Source: Limosilactobacillus oris (lineage in GTDB: Bacteria; Bacillota; Bacilli; Lactobacillales; Lactobacillaceae). Taken from it: 64,000 bases of DNA. The notes beneath the pieces are model-generated. The model worked only from the letters and a program-made list of their open reading frames with translations, searched no databases and had not been told where the DNA came from. The stretch lies in contig NZ_CP104398.1 in the NCBI RefSeq assembly GCF_025311495.1, forward strand, positions 1,943,884 to 2,007,883, written 5' to 3'. Position 1 is the first letter of the stretch, and each line of letters begins with the position of its first letter. Made by a program: the position numbers and the translations under genes. This document shows positions 1-5,919 of this stretch, piece by piece.

Positions 1-177
1 TATCAGTGCAAAGCAGGGACAAGTTACACCGATAAAGAAAAAGACAGCTAACCCGATTGGCTAGTTGTCCTGGTCGTTTAGTTCTTGCTGCCGTTTCTTG
101 ATATAATCTGCCATTATTGCTAGGTCGTCCTTTTGCCATATAATGGAACGCTGGAAAACGTATGTAACGTTTTTGTC
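1..177. other. Left edge of window, no complete gene
   Basis: No complete gene is seen. On the - strand an open frame ends in a stop near position 61 and encodes a lysine- and glutamine-rich tail of about 40 residues, but it has no convincing start or ribosome binding site, so it is left as a possible remnant. Confidence 0.4.
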
Positions 178-205
178 TTGCTTGCGGGGATGAGTTTGTT
201 ATAAT
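178..205 (+). promoter_or_regulatory. Promoter of candidate antisense RNA
   Basis: A perfect -10 box TATAAT (200-205) is preceded by TGT, making an extended -10, with a weak -35 TTGCTT (178-183) and a 16-nt spacer. Transcription would start near 212, just before a strong hairpin, with no ribosome binding site or ORF following on this strand. Confidence 0.6.
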
Positions 206-214
206 GAACTATGT

Positions 215-248
215 AAAAAGGCGCTAGGTGGTCGCAACACCTAACGCC
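215..248 (-). terminator. Terminator of the small membrane-peptide transcript
   Basis: Read on the - strand, an 11-bp near-perfect stem (248-238 with 230-220, one mismatch) with a 7-nt loop is followed by TTTTT (219-215). The same palindrome forms the 5' hairpin of the + strand RNA, so the two transcripts overlap by about 75-85 nt. Confidence 0.65.
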
Positions 249-273
249 CGACAGTCTACTTGTTATTTTAGGG

Positions 274-297
274 CGCCTTATTTAAGGCGTTTTTTTA
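274..297 (+). terminator. Rho-independent terminator of the antisense RNA
   Basis: Perfect 7-bp stem CGCCTTA / TAAGGCG with a 2-nt loop, followed by eight T residues. It lies inside the 3' end of the convergent peptide gene and contains that gene's stop codon (278-280). Confidence 0.7.
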
Positions 298-376
298 TTG
301 CTATTATCGTGGTAACAATAACAGCGATAACGCCGCCGAATACTTTAGCGCTAGTAATAGTTAGCGTAATAGTCAA
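278..376 (-). CDS. Small hydrophobic membrane peptide, candidate type I toxin (32 aa)
   Basis: The TTG start at 376 follows AAGGGG with correct spacing and gives a 32-residue peptide. It has one hydrophobic helix (roughly residues 11-27) and a basic C-terminus KKRLK, the usual build of type I toxins and holin-like toxins. The ribosome binding site and start codon lie in a perfect hairpin (CAAGG / CCTTG, 374-388) that would restrain translation. A 10-nt perfect inverted repeat (250-259 and 475-484) could pair the 5' leader with the 3' end of the mRNA, as in hok- or aapA-type toxin mRNAs. The frame stays open up to 496, so a longer product is possible, but no better ribosome binding site is seen upstream. 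Toxicity is inferred from architecture only. Confidence 0.5.
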   Translation of the reverse strand: MTITLTITSAKVFGGVIAVIVTTIIAIKKRLK

Positions 377-501
377 GGCGTCCCCTTGAACAAGTAGAGA
401 CAAACCAAAGACACGATAACCGCCCCCTCGTCTACTTTGATTAAGTGTAGAAAGCAGGGTACCTTGTCCTGTTTGTAGACTGTCTAGGCAGTACAAGGGT
501 A

Positions 502-515
502 GCTACTCCCCAGCG
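502..515 (-). repeat. Partial third copy of the CGCTGGGGAG repeat
   Basis: On the - strand this contains CGCTGGGGAG, the core shared with the longer copies at 5888-5919 and 9273-9307 (+ strand). Role unknown. Confidence 0.35.
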
Positions 516-561
516 CTAACCATGCTTTAATTATATAGCTATGATGGTCACGAGTATATGG

Positions 562-1155
562 CTATTTGACTAGCCTGGTTTGTTCCTGGGGGATGAGTTC
601 ATAAGCTCTTAACAAGCCTTGTCGCTGCTGTCGTGATAGTTCTCGCTCGTTGATGTGGACACCGTGACGGGCTGCCAACTTGTCTAGGGTGCGTCTGACC
701 CGGTAGCCCATTAGGAACCGATAAAACAGTATTAAGCCGCTAGTAACGTTGTCCTGCTTAATAGTGTCAATAACTTTTAGACGTTCGTTACACTCATAAA
801 TGGCCCGCTGGTGTGTTTCCTCCAGCTCTTGACTAACAAGGTCAAGACTATTAGCGATATATATCCGGTGAGCCATTAATTCCCAGTCGTGATATTGCTT
901 TAGGTATGCTTTGGCTTCCCGACTAGCTGCTTTTTTATCAATGGTGGGGATGATTGACACAATAACACCACTCCAATAAAATAGATTTGCTTTTATAAAT
1001 ACCTCAAGGGCGCCTGTGTGGCGTCTTTTTGTTATACTAAGACTGTTCAACGTAAATTGTACCCGTTGCTGATGATAAAGGCGGCGGGCTTTTTTAATTG
1101 CTACCGTTTGAATATCAGCACCAGAATAGCCCCCACCAGCAGCATTGAAAAACAT
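562..1155 (-). CDS. Hypothetical island protein
   Basis: I do not recognise this 197-aa protein. It has one possible membrane segment around residues 53-70 and a charged C-terminal half that looks helical. The ATG at 1155 abuts AGGGG with no spacing, so the start is doubtful: the same AGGGGATG box is correctly spaced for a different ATG at 1145 that opens a 14-residue hydrophobic peptide in another frame and stops at 1101. Either the annotated frame starts further in or the tiny peptide is a leader. It is the last sizeable - strand gene of the island inside the window. Confidence 0.5.
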   Translation of the reverse strand: MFFNAAGGGYSGADIQTVAIKKARRLYHQQRVQFTLNSLSITKRRHTGALEVFIKANLFYWSGVIVSIIPTIDKKAASREAKAYLKQYHDWELMAHRIYIANSLDLVSQELEETHQRAIYECNERLKVIDTIKQDNVTSGLILFYRFLMGYRVRRTLDKLAARHGVHINERELSRQQRQGLLRAYELIPQEQTRLVK

Positions 1156-1227
1156 CCCCTATCAACAATTGTTGGAATTTATTGCGTGTAAAAGTCGTTG
1201 TCCGTTCCAACGTTTAAAATAATCTAA

Positions 1228-1258
1228 CCCCCGTTATTTCTAAGCGGGGGCTTTTTTT
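1228..1258 (+). terminator. Rho-independent terminator on + strand in a gene-poor gap
   Basis: Stem CCCCCG (1228-1233) / CGGGGG (1245-1250), then C and seven T. No + strand gene precedes it. On the - strand the same stem is followed by a looser T-rich stretch, so it may also end transcripts coming from 1563. The + transcript it would terminate has no clear promoter. Confidence 0.55.
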
Positions 1259-1270
1259 GTATGATGGTCG

Positions 1271-1667
1271 TTTTAACTACGAACGTGGGCAAAAAGTTAA
1301 GTTTTGTTAGGTTCTGCGTGTACAAACATAGCAGCTAAAAGCGGCCGATTATTGCTTCTTATTGCTCCTGATAATCGCTGCTATTGTTTGCTGTGTCAAC
1401 ATTTGTCAGCAATCAGTCACAATCAATGATTGTTAGCTACGAATCTCACCAACATCCAGTATTATTTACGGTGCCAGCGAATGACTAAACCAGCAAGCAG
1501 CACTACCAACAGCAGGGCCAACAGTTCATAAGGCCAGTAAGTACCATCAAAGAATAAAATCATGTTATCAACTCCCGTCTAACTACGTTACGTGTCACAA
1601 TGTTAGCTTTTGTTAACTACGGAACCACTAACAACGTTAACATTTCCTAACATTCTTTTAACTACAA
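1271..1667. repeat. Cluster of five TTAACTAC-type direct repeats
   Basis: The motif TTAACTACGAA or a close variant occurs at about 1273, 1433, 1579, 1613 and 1658, all in the same orientation, in an AT-rich gap also rich in GTTAAC. Such spaced direct repeats can be protein-binding sites (replication, partition or repression). No function is assigned. The gap also holds the 33-aa peptide gene (1462-1563) and a hairpin-rich stretch at 1328-1385. Confidence 0.4.
1462..1563 (-). CDS. Small single-pass membrane peptide (33 aa)
   Basis: The ATG at 1563 follows GGGAG with 8-nt spacing. The 33-residue product has a polar aromatic N-terminus, a leucine/valine-rich helix (about residues 14-28) and a basic end RWHRK. 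This form is shared by holin-like and type I toxin peptides. It sits alone in a 650-base gap between larger genes, and the region it would transcribe next (about 1385-1328) folds into a strong hairpin. No family is recognised; it may be a second toxin-like peptide or a small membrane regulator. Confidence 0.4.
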   Translation of the reverse strand: MILFFDGTYWPYELLALLLVVLLAGLVIRWHRK

Positions 1668-1805
1668 ACATCCCCGATAATGTCCAATTTTGCACAATGA
1701 TTTTCAGCAAGAATTATTGTTAAACCAGCGTTTAAGGGACTTTTAATAATTGTGAAAAGCATGGAACATTTCACCAACTACAATTGGGATATTTTATCCA
1801 ACAAT

Positions 1806-2177
1806 TTAATCCGGCTTATGAACTAGACCAATGTTCTTGTAGGCAGTTGTTACCCGGTTACTTCGATAGCCAGCATAAAAGCGTTTGTGTTTCTGGTATA
1901 CGAATCCCAGTAGCTCCATGTTGGCCTTGAATTGTCGATTGCTGAGCGGCTTTAATTCCTGCTGCCGGCAATATCTTTGGTAATGCTCGTAAAGGACACG
2001 GCAGGCACAATATAACCGCCGGTCTTTCTTTACTCCGTCAGAGAACACGAAACTAACAACCGTTGGGTCTGCTTCGTCCTTGTTCCTAACTCTGAAATGA
2101 TAATCTTTCTTACTGTCTGCCATCCACTGCGCTAAACTGCGCCGCTTAATGACAGGGTGGCCACGATACCAGCCCAT
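1806..2177 (-). CDS. Primase C-terminal-like winged-helix protein (123 aa)
   Basis: The ATG at 2177 is preceded by AAGGAG at good spacing. The C-terminal half has the pattern of the small domain at the end of P4/D5-type phage and plasmid primase-helicases: a YEHYQRYC helix, PLSNRQF, then a GF...Y..H.R.Y.GYR stretch. The ATPase/primase part is absent, so this is either a stand-alone DNA-binding domain or a remnant of a larger pri gene. Assignment is from pattern memory and tentative. It is divergent from the 35-aa gene at 2229 and separated from the replication cluster by a strong terminator. Confidence 0.45.
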   Translation of the reverse strand: MGWYRGHPVIKRRSLAQWMADSKKDYHFRVRNKDEADPTVVSFVFSDGVKKDRRLYCACRVLYEHYQRYCRQQELKPLSNRQFKANMELLGFVYQKHKRFYAGYRSNRVTTAYKNIGLVHKPD

Positions 2178-2204
2178 ATTGTTCAACTCCTTATCCTAGA
2201 TTGC

Positions 2205-2210
2205 TATAAT
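2205..2210 (+). promoter_or_regulatory. Extended -10 promoter of the 35-aa gene
   Basis: TGC-TATAAT (2202-2210) forms a perfect extended -10, with only a weak -35 near 2182. Predicted start near 2217 leaves just the ribosome binding site before the ATG. The element overlaps the leader of the divergent gene at 2177. Confidence 0.6.
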
Positions 2211-2228
2211 TAGTCTTGAGGTGCTTTT

Positions 2229-2336
2229 ATGCCAAGCCTTGACCGTTCACTAGATGAATACTGTAAGGGCAATTACAAGTCTTTCAGCTCGGTTGATGAG
2301 TTGTTTAAAGACCTAGACAATGCCGATGGTGATTAG
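2229..2336 (+). CDS. 35-aa acidic protein with its own promoter and terminator
   Basis: ATG 2229 follows GAGGTG (2218-2223) with 5-nt spacing and the frame stops at 2336. The acidic product ends in a stretch of the form SFSSVDELFKDLD, reminiscent of toxin-binding tails of small antitoxins, but too short for a confident family call. An extended -10 promoter lies just upstream and a terminator starts over the stop codon, so it is a self-contained transcription unit of about 150 nt opposite in direction to the surrounding - strand genes. Confidence 0.5.
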   Translation: MPSLDRSLDEYCKGNYKSFSSVDELFKDLDNADGD

Positions 2337-2368
2337 CAAGTTCCAGCTTTGGGCTTGCTTTTATTTTT
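2335..2368 (+). terminator. Rho-independent terminator after the 35-aa gene
   Basis: Stem AGCAAG (2335-2340) / CTTGCT (2354-2359), strengthened by CCA/TGG inside, followed by a T-rich run. Confidence 0.6.
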
Positions 2369-2555
2369 GCCTATGCTCTAATTTGCCATTTAAAGCTCGC
2401 TGATGCATTTTAAGCCTGAAACGATAAATTATATTGCTTGCCCATTATTCGTTTTAAAATCGGCCAATTTTAAAGCAAGAGGGCTATTCCTGATAAAAGG
2501 GTATGCTTATCCGTTCATGCTGCCAAAAATTATTGACTACGTTTTTTAGTCCTTT

Positions 2556-2630
2556 ACCGCCGAAAAAACAAAATTATCCCCAGACTATTGTTGATATAAC
2601 AACGGTTTGGGGATGTTTGTTTTCGGTGGT
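2556..2630. terminator. Long hairpin, probable bidirectional terminator
   Basis: A 75-nt imperfect inverted repeat: outer arms ACCGCCGAAAA / TTTTCGGTGGT, inner arms around CCCCA / TGGGG and TTGTT / AACAA. It begins at the stop codon of the - strand gene at 2630-3034. Read on -, the inner stem is followed by a T-rich run, which fits termination of the replication transcript. An unusual length leaves room for another role near the origin. Confidence 0.5.
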
Positions 2631-3034
2631 TAGTCAGGAATATAAGGACGCTCCCCAATGTTCAGCGTCTTTATTATCTGGCTGAGCTTATCGAAACAGT
2701 TACCGTTAACAGCTATTCCATTGTCGCCTGCCAGTTGGTCGATTTCCTCGTTAATGAATGCGGCCAGGTCTTTGAACTGCTTTAGCAACTTGTTATAACT
2801 GTCTACTAACTGCCGGTCACGTTCTAGCAGGGTAGGGATACGGTGTTTAACAATTCCTAGGTCATCGAATAACCGGTACTTGGTAAATGGAACTTTGATA
2901 AAGCCTTTTTCTAACTGCTGGCAATTCGTGGCCCATTGGTCGTTGAGTTCATTAAGTCGTTTCAGTTGGTCTTGGTTCTCTGCTATCTGAACCAGGATTT
3001 TATTAACTCGTTTTATGCTGTTAAGTTCGTTCAT
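2630..3034 (-). CDS. Coiled-coil hypothetical protein (134 aa)
   Basis: Not recognised. The sequence is charged and mostly helical, with heptad-like stretches around residues 1-45 and 70-105. It lies immediately downstream of the iteron-like repeats and the DnaD-like replication gene and just before a strong terminator, so it is probably the last gene of the early operon and may act with replication, or in interference with a helper phage. Function unknown. Confidence 0.55.
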   Translation of the reverse strand: MNELNSIKRVNKILVQIAENQDQLKRLNELNDQWATNCQQLEKGFIKVPFTKYRLFDDLGIVKHRIPTLLERDRQLVDSYNKLLKQFKDLAAFINEEIDQLAGDNGIAVNGNCFDKLSQIIKTLNIGERPYIPD

Positions 3035-3061
3035 GGAATATCAGTCCTTTCTTTTTGTGTG

Positions 3062-3165
3062 TCTCAAATGTCTAAGTTCTTTATAGGGTGTCCGAAATGT
3101 CCGATTGCTTTTTAGGATGTTAGAAATGTGGGCTTTTAGGGCCTCTGAAATCTCGGAATTGCTTT
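3062..3165. repeat. Iteron-like repeats, candidate replication origin
   Basis: Four related units are built around AAATGT (AAATCT in the last), at 3066, 3095, 3124 and 3148: periods of 29, 29 and 24 bp. Each is followed by a T-rich stretch ending in TAG. The array fills the gap directly 3' of the DnaD-like gene, where phage-island origins carry their Rep-binding iterons. Direct observation: the repeats and period; the origin role is inferred. Confidence 0.55.
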
Positions 3166-3194
3166 TTATAGGGGTGTCTAATCTGCCTATGCGA

Positions 3195-4259
3195 TTATTC
3201 TTCGTCCTGTGCTGTCATAACTTGTTTTATTGTGTCGTCCAGGTGGTTAATTAATGCTTGCTGAACATTGGCGATAGGATATTTAGCGCCTAGGGTGTTG
3301 GCTAACTGTTCAAGGGCTTGTTGAATGAACTCTGGGCGGTACTTGTCTAGTAGGGTGTCAAATAGCTTGTTGAGCCGTTCGTTATCTGTGGGGATGTTAT
3401 CACCATCAAACAAGTTATTCAGGTAGTCAAAAAGATAATTGATTTCTGTTTCGTTGCTGCTGGTTGTTACTCCACTATCTTCTCCAGTGATTACTCCATT
3501 CTCCCTAGTAGCATTATTATCTACAGTGGAAGTAGAAGTTGCACCAAAAGAAGCATTTTCCCCCATACCCCCATTAGAAGAAGTTGTAGCAGTATACGTA
3601 CCTTTACCTAAACCTATACCTGACCCTGATACTGACACTGGTACTGCACCTGGTACTGATACTGACCCTGATACTGCTACTGGTACTGACACTGAGGTAG
3701 CAGTGTTGTCACCACCTTGTCCCAGGTCTGTCCCAGAGTTGTCACCACCTTGTCCCAGGCTTGTACTAGGGTAGGCAGTGTTTGGCCGTGTGTGTATTTC
3801 TTTGGCAATTTGTTTCAATTCTTGCTTGCTTACTCGGTCAAATCTTTGTCCATTTACTTTACGCTCATTGTTTAGCCAACTGGTGTAAGAGGTGAATACT
3901 TTTTCGTTACCTTCGCTTAATGAATAGCGCCAATCATAGGTAATGAATAGGGCACTACGGCAATCATCTTCAAGGCTAGGTGTGTACCTGTCTCCCCGTA
4001 TATGATTATTAACCAACCAATCGGTGATAATTAGTGTTTGAGGGTCGTACTCTAGTACATAGCCATGATTGATTAGTTCGTTCACGCTATCAGCACTTTT
4101 ACTAAGCATTCTTAGCTGCCGTTTAAGGTGTCCAACTATGCCATCATCATCCGCCAGCATATTCAAATAGATATACATATTTTGGGCTTCAAGCGATAGT
4201 TCCTGTGTAAAGTTATCGTCCAGAATTAAATCAATATTTAGCATTCTACGCCTTGCCAT
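3195..4259 (-). CDS. DnaD-like replication initiation / replisome organizer protein
   Basis: 354 aa, ATG at 4259 after GGAGGTGG. Residues 1-100 resemble the N-terminal winged-helix domain of phage replisome organizers and DnaD-like proteins (an LSLEAQNMYIYL-type helix, then a DDDGIVGH turn). A low-complexity Ser/Gly/Val/Thr linker (roughly 165-265) follows, then a C-terminal helical domain with a KYPIANVQQAL motif near the end that fits DnaD domain 2. Such proteins load the host helicase at the element's origin. Iteron-like repeats lie immediately downstream. The linker DNA is itself a run of short degenerate repeats. Family call is good; the mechanism is inferred. Confidence 0.65.
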   Translation of the reverse strand: MARRRMLNIDLILDDNFTQELSLEAQNMYIYLNMLADDDGIVGHLKRQLRMLSKSADSVNELINHGYVLEYDPQTLIITDWLVNNHIRGDRYTPSLEDDCRSALFITYDWRYSLSEGNEKVFTSYTSWLNNERKVNGQRFDRVSKQELKQIAKEIHTRPNTAYPSTSLGQGGDNSGTDLGQGGDNTATSVSVPVAVSGSVSVPGAVPVSVSGSGIGLGKGTYTATTSSNGGMGENASFGATSTSTVDNNATRENGVITGEDSGVTTSSNETEINYLFDYLNNLFDGDNIPTDNERLNKLFDTLLDKYRPEFIQQALEQLANTLGAKYPIANVQQALINHLDDTIKQVMTAQDEE

Positions 4260-4273
4260 CTATTGCCACCTCC

Positions 4274-4531
4274 TTACATTCCACAAATAACAACGTCAAC
4301 TTGATAACCGTTCGGGGTTGCCCTGATTAATTCATTGTCTATTAATTCTTGATAGGTGTTCGGTGTGGCCCTTGAAAAACGATTAGGCAGTTGTAAGTGG
4401 TTATTGCTGATATTGCCATCTTTATCACTGGCAAGCGCCAATGCAATATATAGGAGCTTGGCTGGTGTGCTCATGCTTACGTATAAATAACTAGTCATAA
4501 ATCTTTTACTTACCATTACTCCTGCTTTCAT
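4274..4531 (-). CDS. Small replication-associated winged-helix-like protein (85 aa)
   Basis: ATG at 4531 is well spaced after GGAGGTT; it starts where the upstream gene stops. The pattern MTSYLYVSMSTPAKLLYIAL followed by a SDKDGNI turn resembles the N-terminal domain of the DnaD-like protein encoded 15 bp downstream, so the two may be a split or duplicated replication initiator. No C-terminal DnaD domain is present. Confidence 0.5.
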   Translation of the reverse strand: MKAGVMVSKRFMTSYLYVSMSTPAKLLYIALALASDKDGNISNNHLQLPNRFSRATPNTYQELIDNELIRATPNGYQVDVVICGM

Positions 4532-4989
4532 TAGGCAACCTCCAAACTCTTATAGCTCAAATATCCATCAACAAATAAACCTAGTAATTCAATGAGCTGG
4601 TTTAACTTCTTTTGGCTGCCGCCGGTCACTTCCTGAATGTCATTCAGAATCTGGCCCCGTTCGCCGTCCTTGTGTATCTTCACTGGGTAATTGCCGGCTA
4701 GTGATTTCATGATGAAATACAGGCGGGCCACGTTGCTATCCTGGTTCCTAGTTAGCTGTGAGAGTTCCCGAAATAGTCCTAACTTGATAGATTGCACGTA
4801 AATTAAGAATACGTGGACTTGGTGAACGTCATCCCCAACGAAAGGGCGAATATCCTTAGCTAATTGGTTGCATGATACCCGGTCAGGGTCGCTCAAATAG
4901 CCATACCAGAACTTTAAAGCAAGGTAGGTGGTTTTAATGTCCCAGCGTTCCCGGTGGCCGTCTGGTGCTGTCAACGTGATTACTTGCAT
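4531..4989 (-). CDS. Hypothetical island protein (152 aa)
   Basis: Not recognised. Mixed charged and aromatic protein, probably cytoplasmic, without membrane segments. Its start overlaps the end of the 88-aa gene by 10 bases and its stop touches the next start, so it is translationally coupled within the replication operon. A role in replication or its control is suggested only by position. Confidence 0.5.
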   Translation of the reverse strand: MQVITLTAPDGHRERWDIKTTYLALKFWYGYLSDPDRVSCNQLAKDIRPFVGDDVHQVHVFLIYVQSIKLGLFRELSQLTRNQDSNVARLYFIMKSLAGNYPVKIHKDGERGQILNDIQEVTGGSQKKLNQLIELLGLFVDGYLSYKSLEVA

Positions 4990-5246
4990 TCTTTTTCACC
5001 GTCCGTGCTGTGGTACTCCATTAATAAGGATTTAGCGACTACGTCATTTTGCCGGTTGGCTTTCTTTGCCATTTCAACGATGGCTGATGATAGGGCGGTG
5101 AGTTTAAACCCTAGGCTTTCATTACCGGACGAAATAGAAAATAATTCCTGCTCCTCAGAAACTAAGTCGTTGATAGTTTGAGCTAAGCCGTTGAGCGTTT
5201 CAATACTGATTGAAGTTGCCTCTACTTGGTGTTCTGTTTTAGTCAT
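4980..5246 (-). CDS. Hypothetical helical protein (88 aa)
   Basis: ATG at 5246 follows AGGAGGAATAAGACA, the strongest ribosome binding site of the island. The product is acidic and helical with no recognised domain. It is the first gene after the transcription gap at 5247-5416 and overlaps the next gene by 10 bases. Confidence 0.5.
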   Translation of the reverse strand: MTKTEHQVEATSISIETLNGLAQTINDLVSEEQELFSISSGNESLGFKLTALSSAIVEMAKKANRQNDVVAKSLLMEYHSTDGEKECK

Positions 5247-5316
5247 TGTCTTATTCCTCCTAGTGTGGGGATGTTGTCCCCGTGATTGATTAAAAATTAC
5301 ATGGTAGAATAAGCAA

Positions 5317-5405
5317 AGCAGCGGGGAACCGTTGCAATGCTTATGTTTTGAGCCTGTTAATGCTGTTTGATGTGGTAGTTAGTCAGCATTAGCGGCTTTT
5401 TTATT
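5317..5405 (+). ncRNA. Candidate small RNA on + strand opposite the - operon
   Basis: An extended -10 (TGG-TAGAAT, 5302-5310) precedes a GC-rich hairpin (about 5325-5337). The segment ends in a strong terminator (arms about 5352-5365 and 5384-5396, then T-rich), with no ORF in between. Read on -, the first hairpin is followed by a T-rich run and could end the upstream operon, so the layout resembles the 212-298 locus: convergent, overlapping ends. No peptide gene is found opposite it. It may instead be only the operon's terminator region. Confidence 0.4.
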
Positions 5406-5416
5406 TTGTCTGAACA

Positions 5417-5731
5417 TTATTCTTCATTCCCTAATTCAGCGTTGCCAATTACCTGCGCCCGCCTGCTCATCATGGCAATTTGCGATGTGAGGGGCGCTAG
5501 TGCTTGCTGTCGTTCCTTGTCATTCGTGATGATGAAATAACCGTTGTCTGGCCGTTGGTACACGGCACCAATTGGCTGATGATGTACAACAATTAAGCGG
5601 TAGATGGTGGCCCGAATCTTGCGGTTAGTCCAGCCGGTCAGCTTGACCAGTTCACGCAATGGACGGGGCCGGTCAATTCCTTTTGGCAGCAGGGCTAAAA
5701 CTTTCTTTTCTTCGTTATCTAGTTGTTGCAT
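5417..5731 (-). CDS. Winged-helix-like DNA-binding protein (104 aa)
   Basis: ATG at 5731 is chosen because GGAGG lies 7 bases upstream; an upstream in-frame start at 5755 has none. Residues about 20-75 fit a winged helix (PLRELVKLTGWTNRKIRATI, then a wing with NGYFIITN). It is likely a small regulator of island transcription. It follows the 47-aa membrane peptide gene by 4 bases. Confidence 0.5.
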   Translation of the reverse strand: MQQLDNEEKKVLALLPKGIDRPRPLRELVKLTGWTNRKIRATIYRLIVVHHQPIGAVYQRPDNGYFIITNDKERQQALAPLTSQIAMMSRRAQVIGNAELGNEE

Positions 5732-5735
5732 ATGC

Positions 5736-5879
5736 TTAACCTCCAATAAATTCACTGATTGCAGAACAGGCGAGGGCGGTTAGCGGGACGAATGTTGCTA
5801 GGTACGCCCAGACCCGTTCGCCGGGTGCTGTGTCCCAGAATGACAATATACGATGGTCAATCGTTGCTAGTAGTTTCAT
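5736..5879 (-). CDS. Small membrane peptide (47 aa)
   Basis: ATG at 5879 follows GAAAGGAC with normal spacing. The 47-residue product has a short N-terminal amphipathic part and one hydrophobic segment (about residues 24-41, rich in Ala, Leu, Thr). Its stop codon overlaps the ribosome binding site of the next gene, so translation is probably coupled. No family recognised. Its leader contains one of the two long copies of the TCCTTTC...CACGCTGGGGAG repeat. Confidence 0.45.
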   Translation of the reverse strand: MKLLATIDHRILSFWDTAPGERVWAYLATFVPLTALACSAISEFIGG

Positions 5880-5887
5880 GATGTTGT

Positions 5888-5919
5888 ACGTCCTTTCGTT
5901 GCACGCTGGGGAGTTGTGC
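5888..5919 (+). repeat. Direct repeat copy A (ACGTCCTTTC...CACGCTGGGGAG)
   Basis: 32 bases that match 9273-9307 apart from the 4-7 nt between the two blocks and one substitution. It lies in the leader of the 47-aa peptide gene; the other copy lies in the leader of the integrase gene. Possible regulatory or recombinase/excisionase site. Confidence 0.5.

Larger units (their letters stand above)
212..298 (+). ncRNA. Candidate antisense RNA (type I antitoxin-like), about 86 nt
   Basis: A + strand transcript predicted to start near 212 has a 5' hairpin (arms 220-230 and 238-248, 10 of 11 pairs) and ends in a rho-independent terminator (arms 274-280 and 283-289, then eight T). It encodes no plausible protein. 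It runs convergently into the small membrane-peptide gene at 278-376 on the - strand and overlaps its stop codon, last codons and whole 3' untranslated region. This is the geometry of convergent type I antitoxins such as RatA/txpA and SR4/bsrG. Function is inferred; no sequence similarity to a known antitoxin is claimed. Confidence 0.55.

Noticed and set aside
1..560. Left attachment copy matching 10413-10494
   Set aside because: No stretch longer than about 10 matching bases was found, so the left end is taken to lie outside the window.
1101..1145. 14-residue hydrophobic peptide with a well-spaced AGGGG
   Set aside because: Too short to support alone and overlaps the larger frame; kept only as a note on the uncertain start of the 562-1155 gene.
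1169..1258. + strand RNA ending at the 1228-1258 terminator
   Set aside because: The terminator is real, but no promoter could be identified; listed as a terminator only.
2503..2685. 60-codon + strand frame near the long hairpin
   Set aside because: No ribosome binding site; crosses the hairpin and runs into the 3' end of the - strand gene.
3439..3774. 111-codon + strand frame inside the DnaD-like gene
   Set aside because: Arises from the low-complexity linker of the replication gene; Pro/Val/Thr repeats only.
3195..4259. Relaxase or conjugative replication protein
   Set aside because: No HUH histidine motif or conserved Tyr; the N- and C-terminal patterns fit DnaD-like replisome organizers better.
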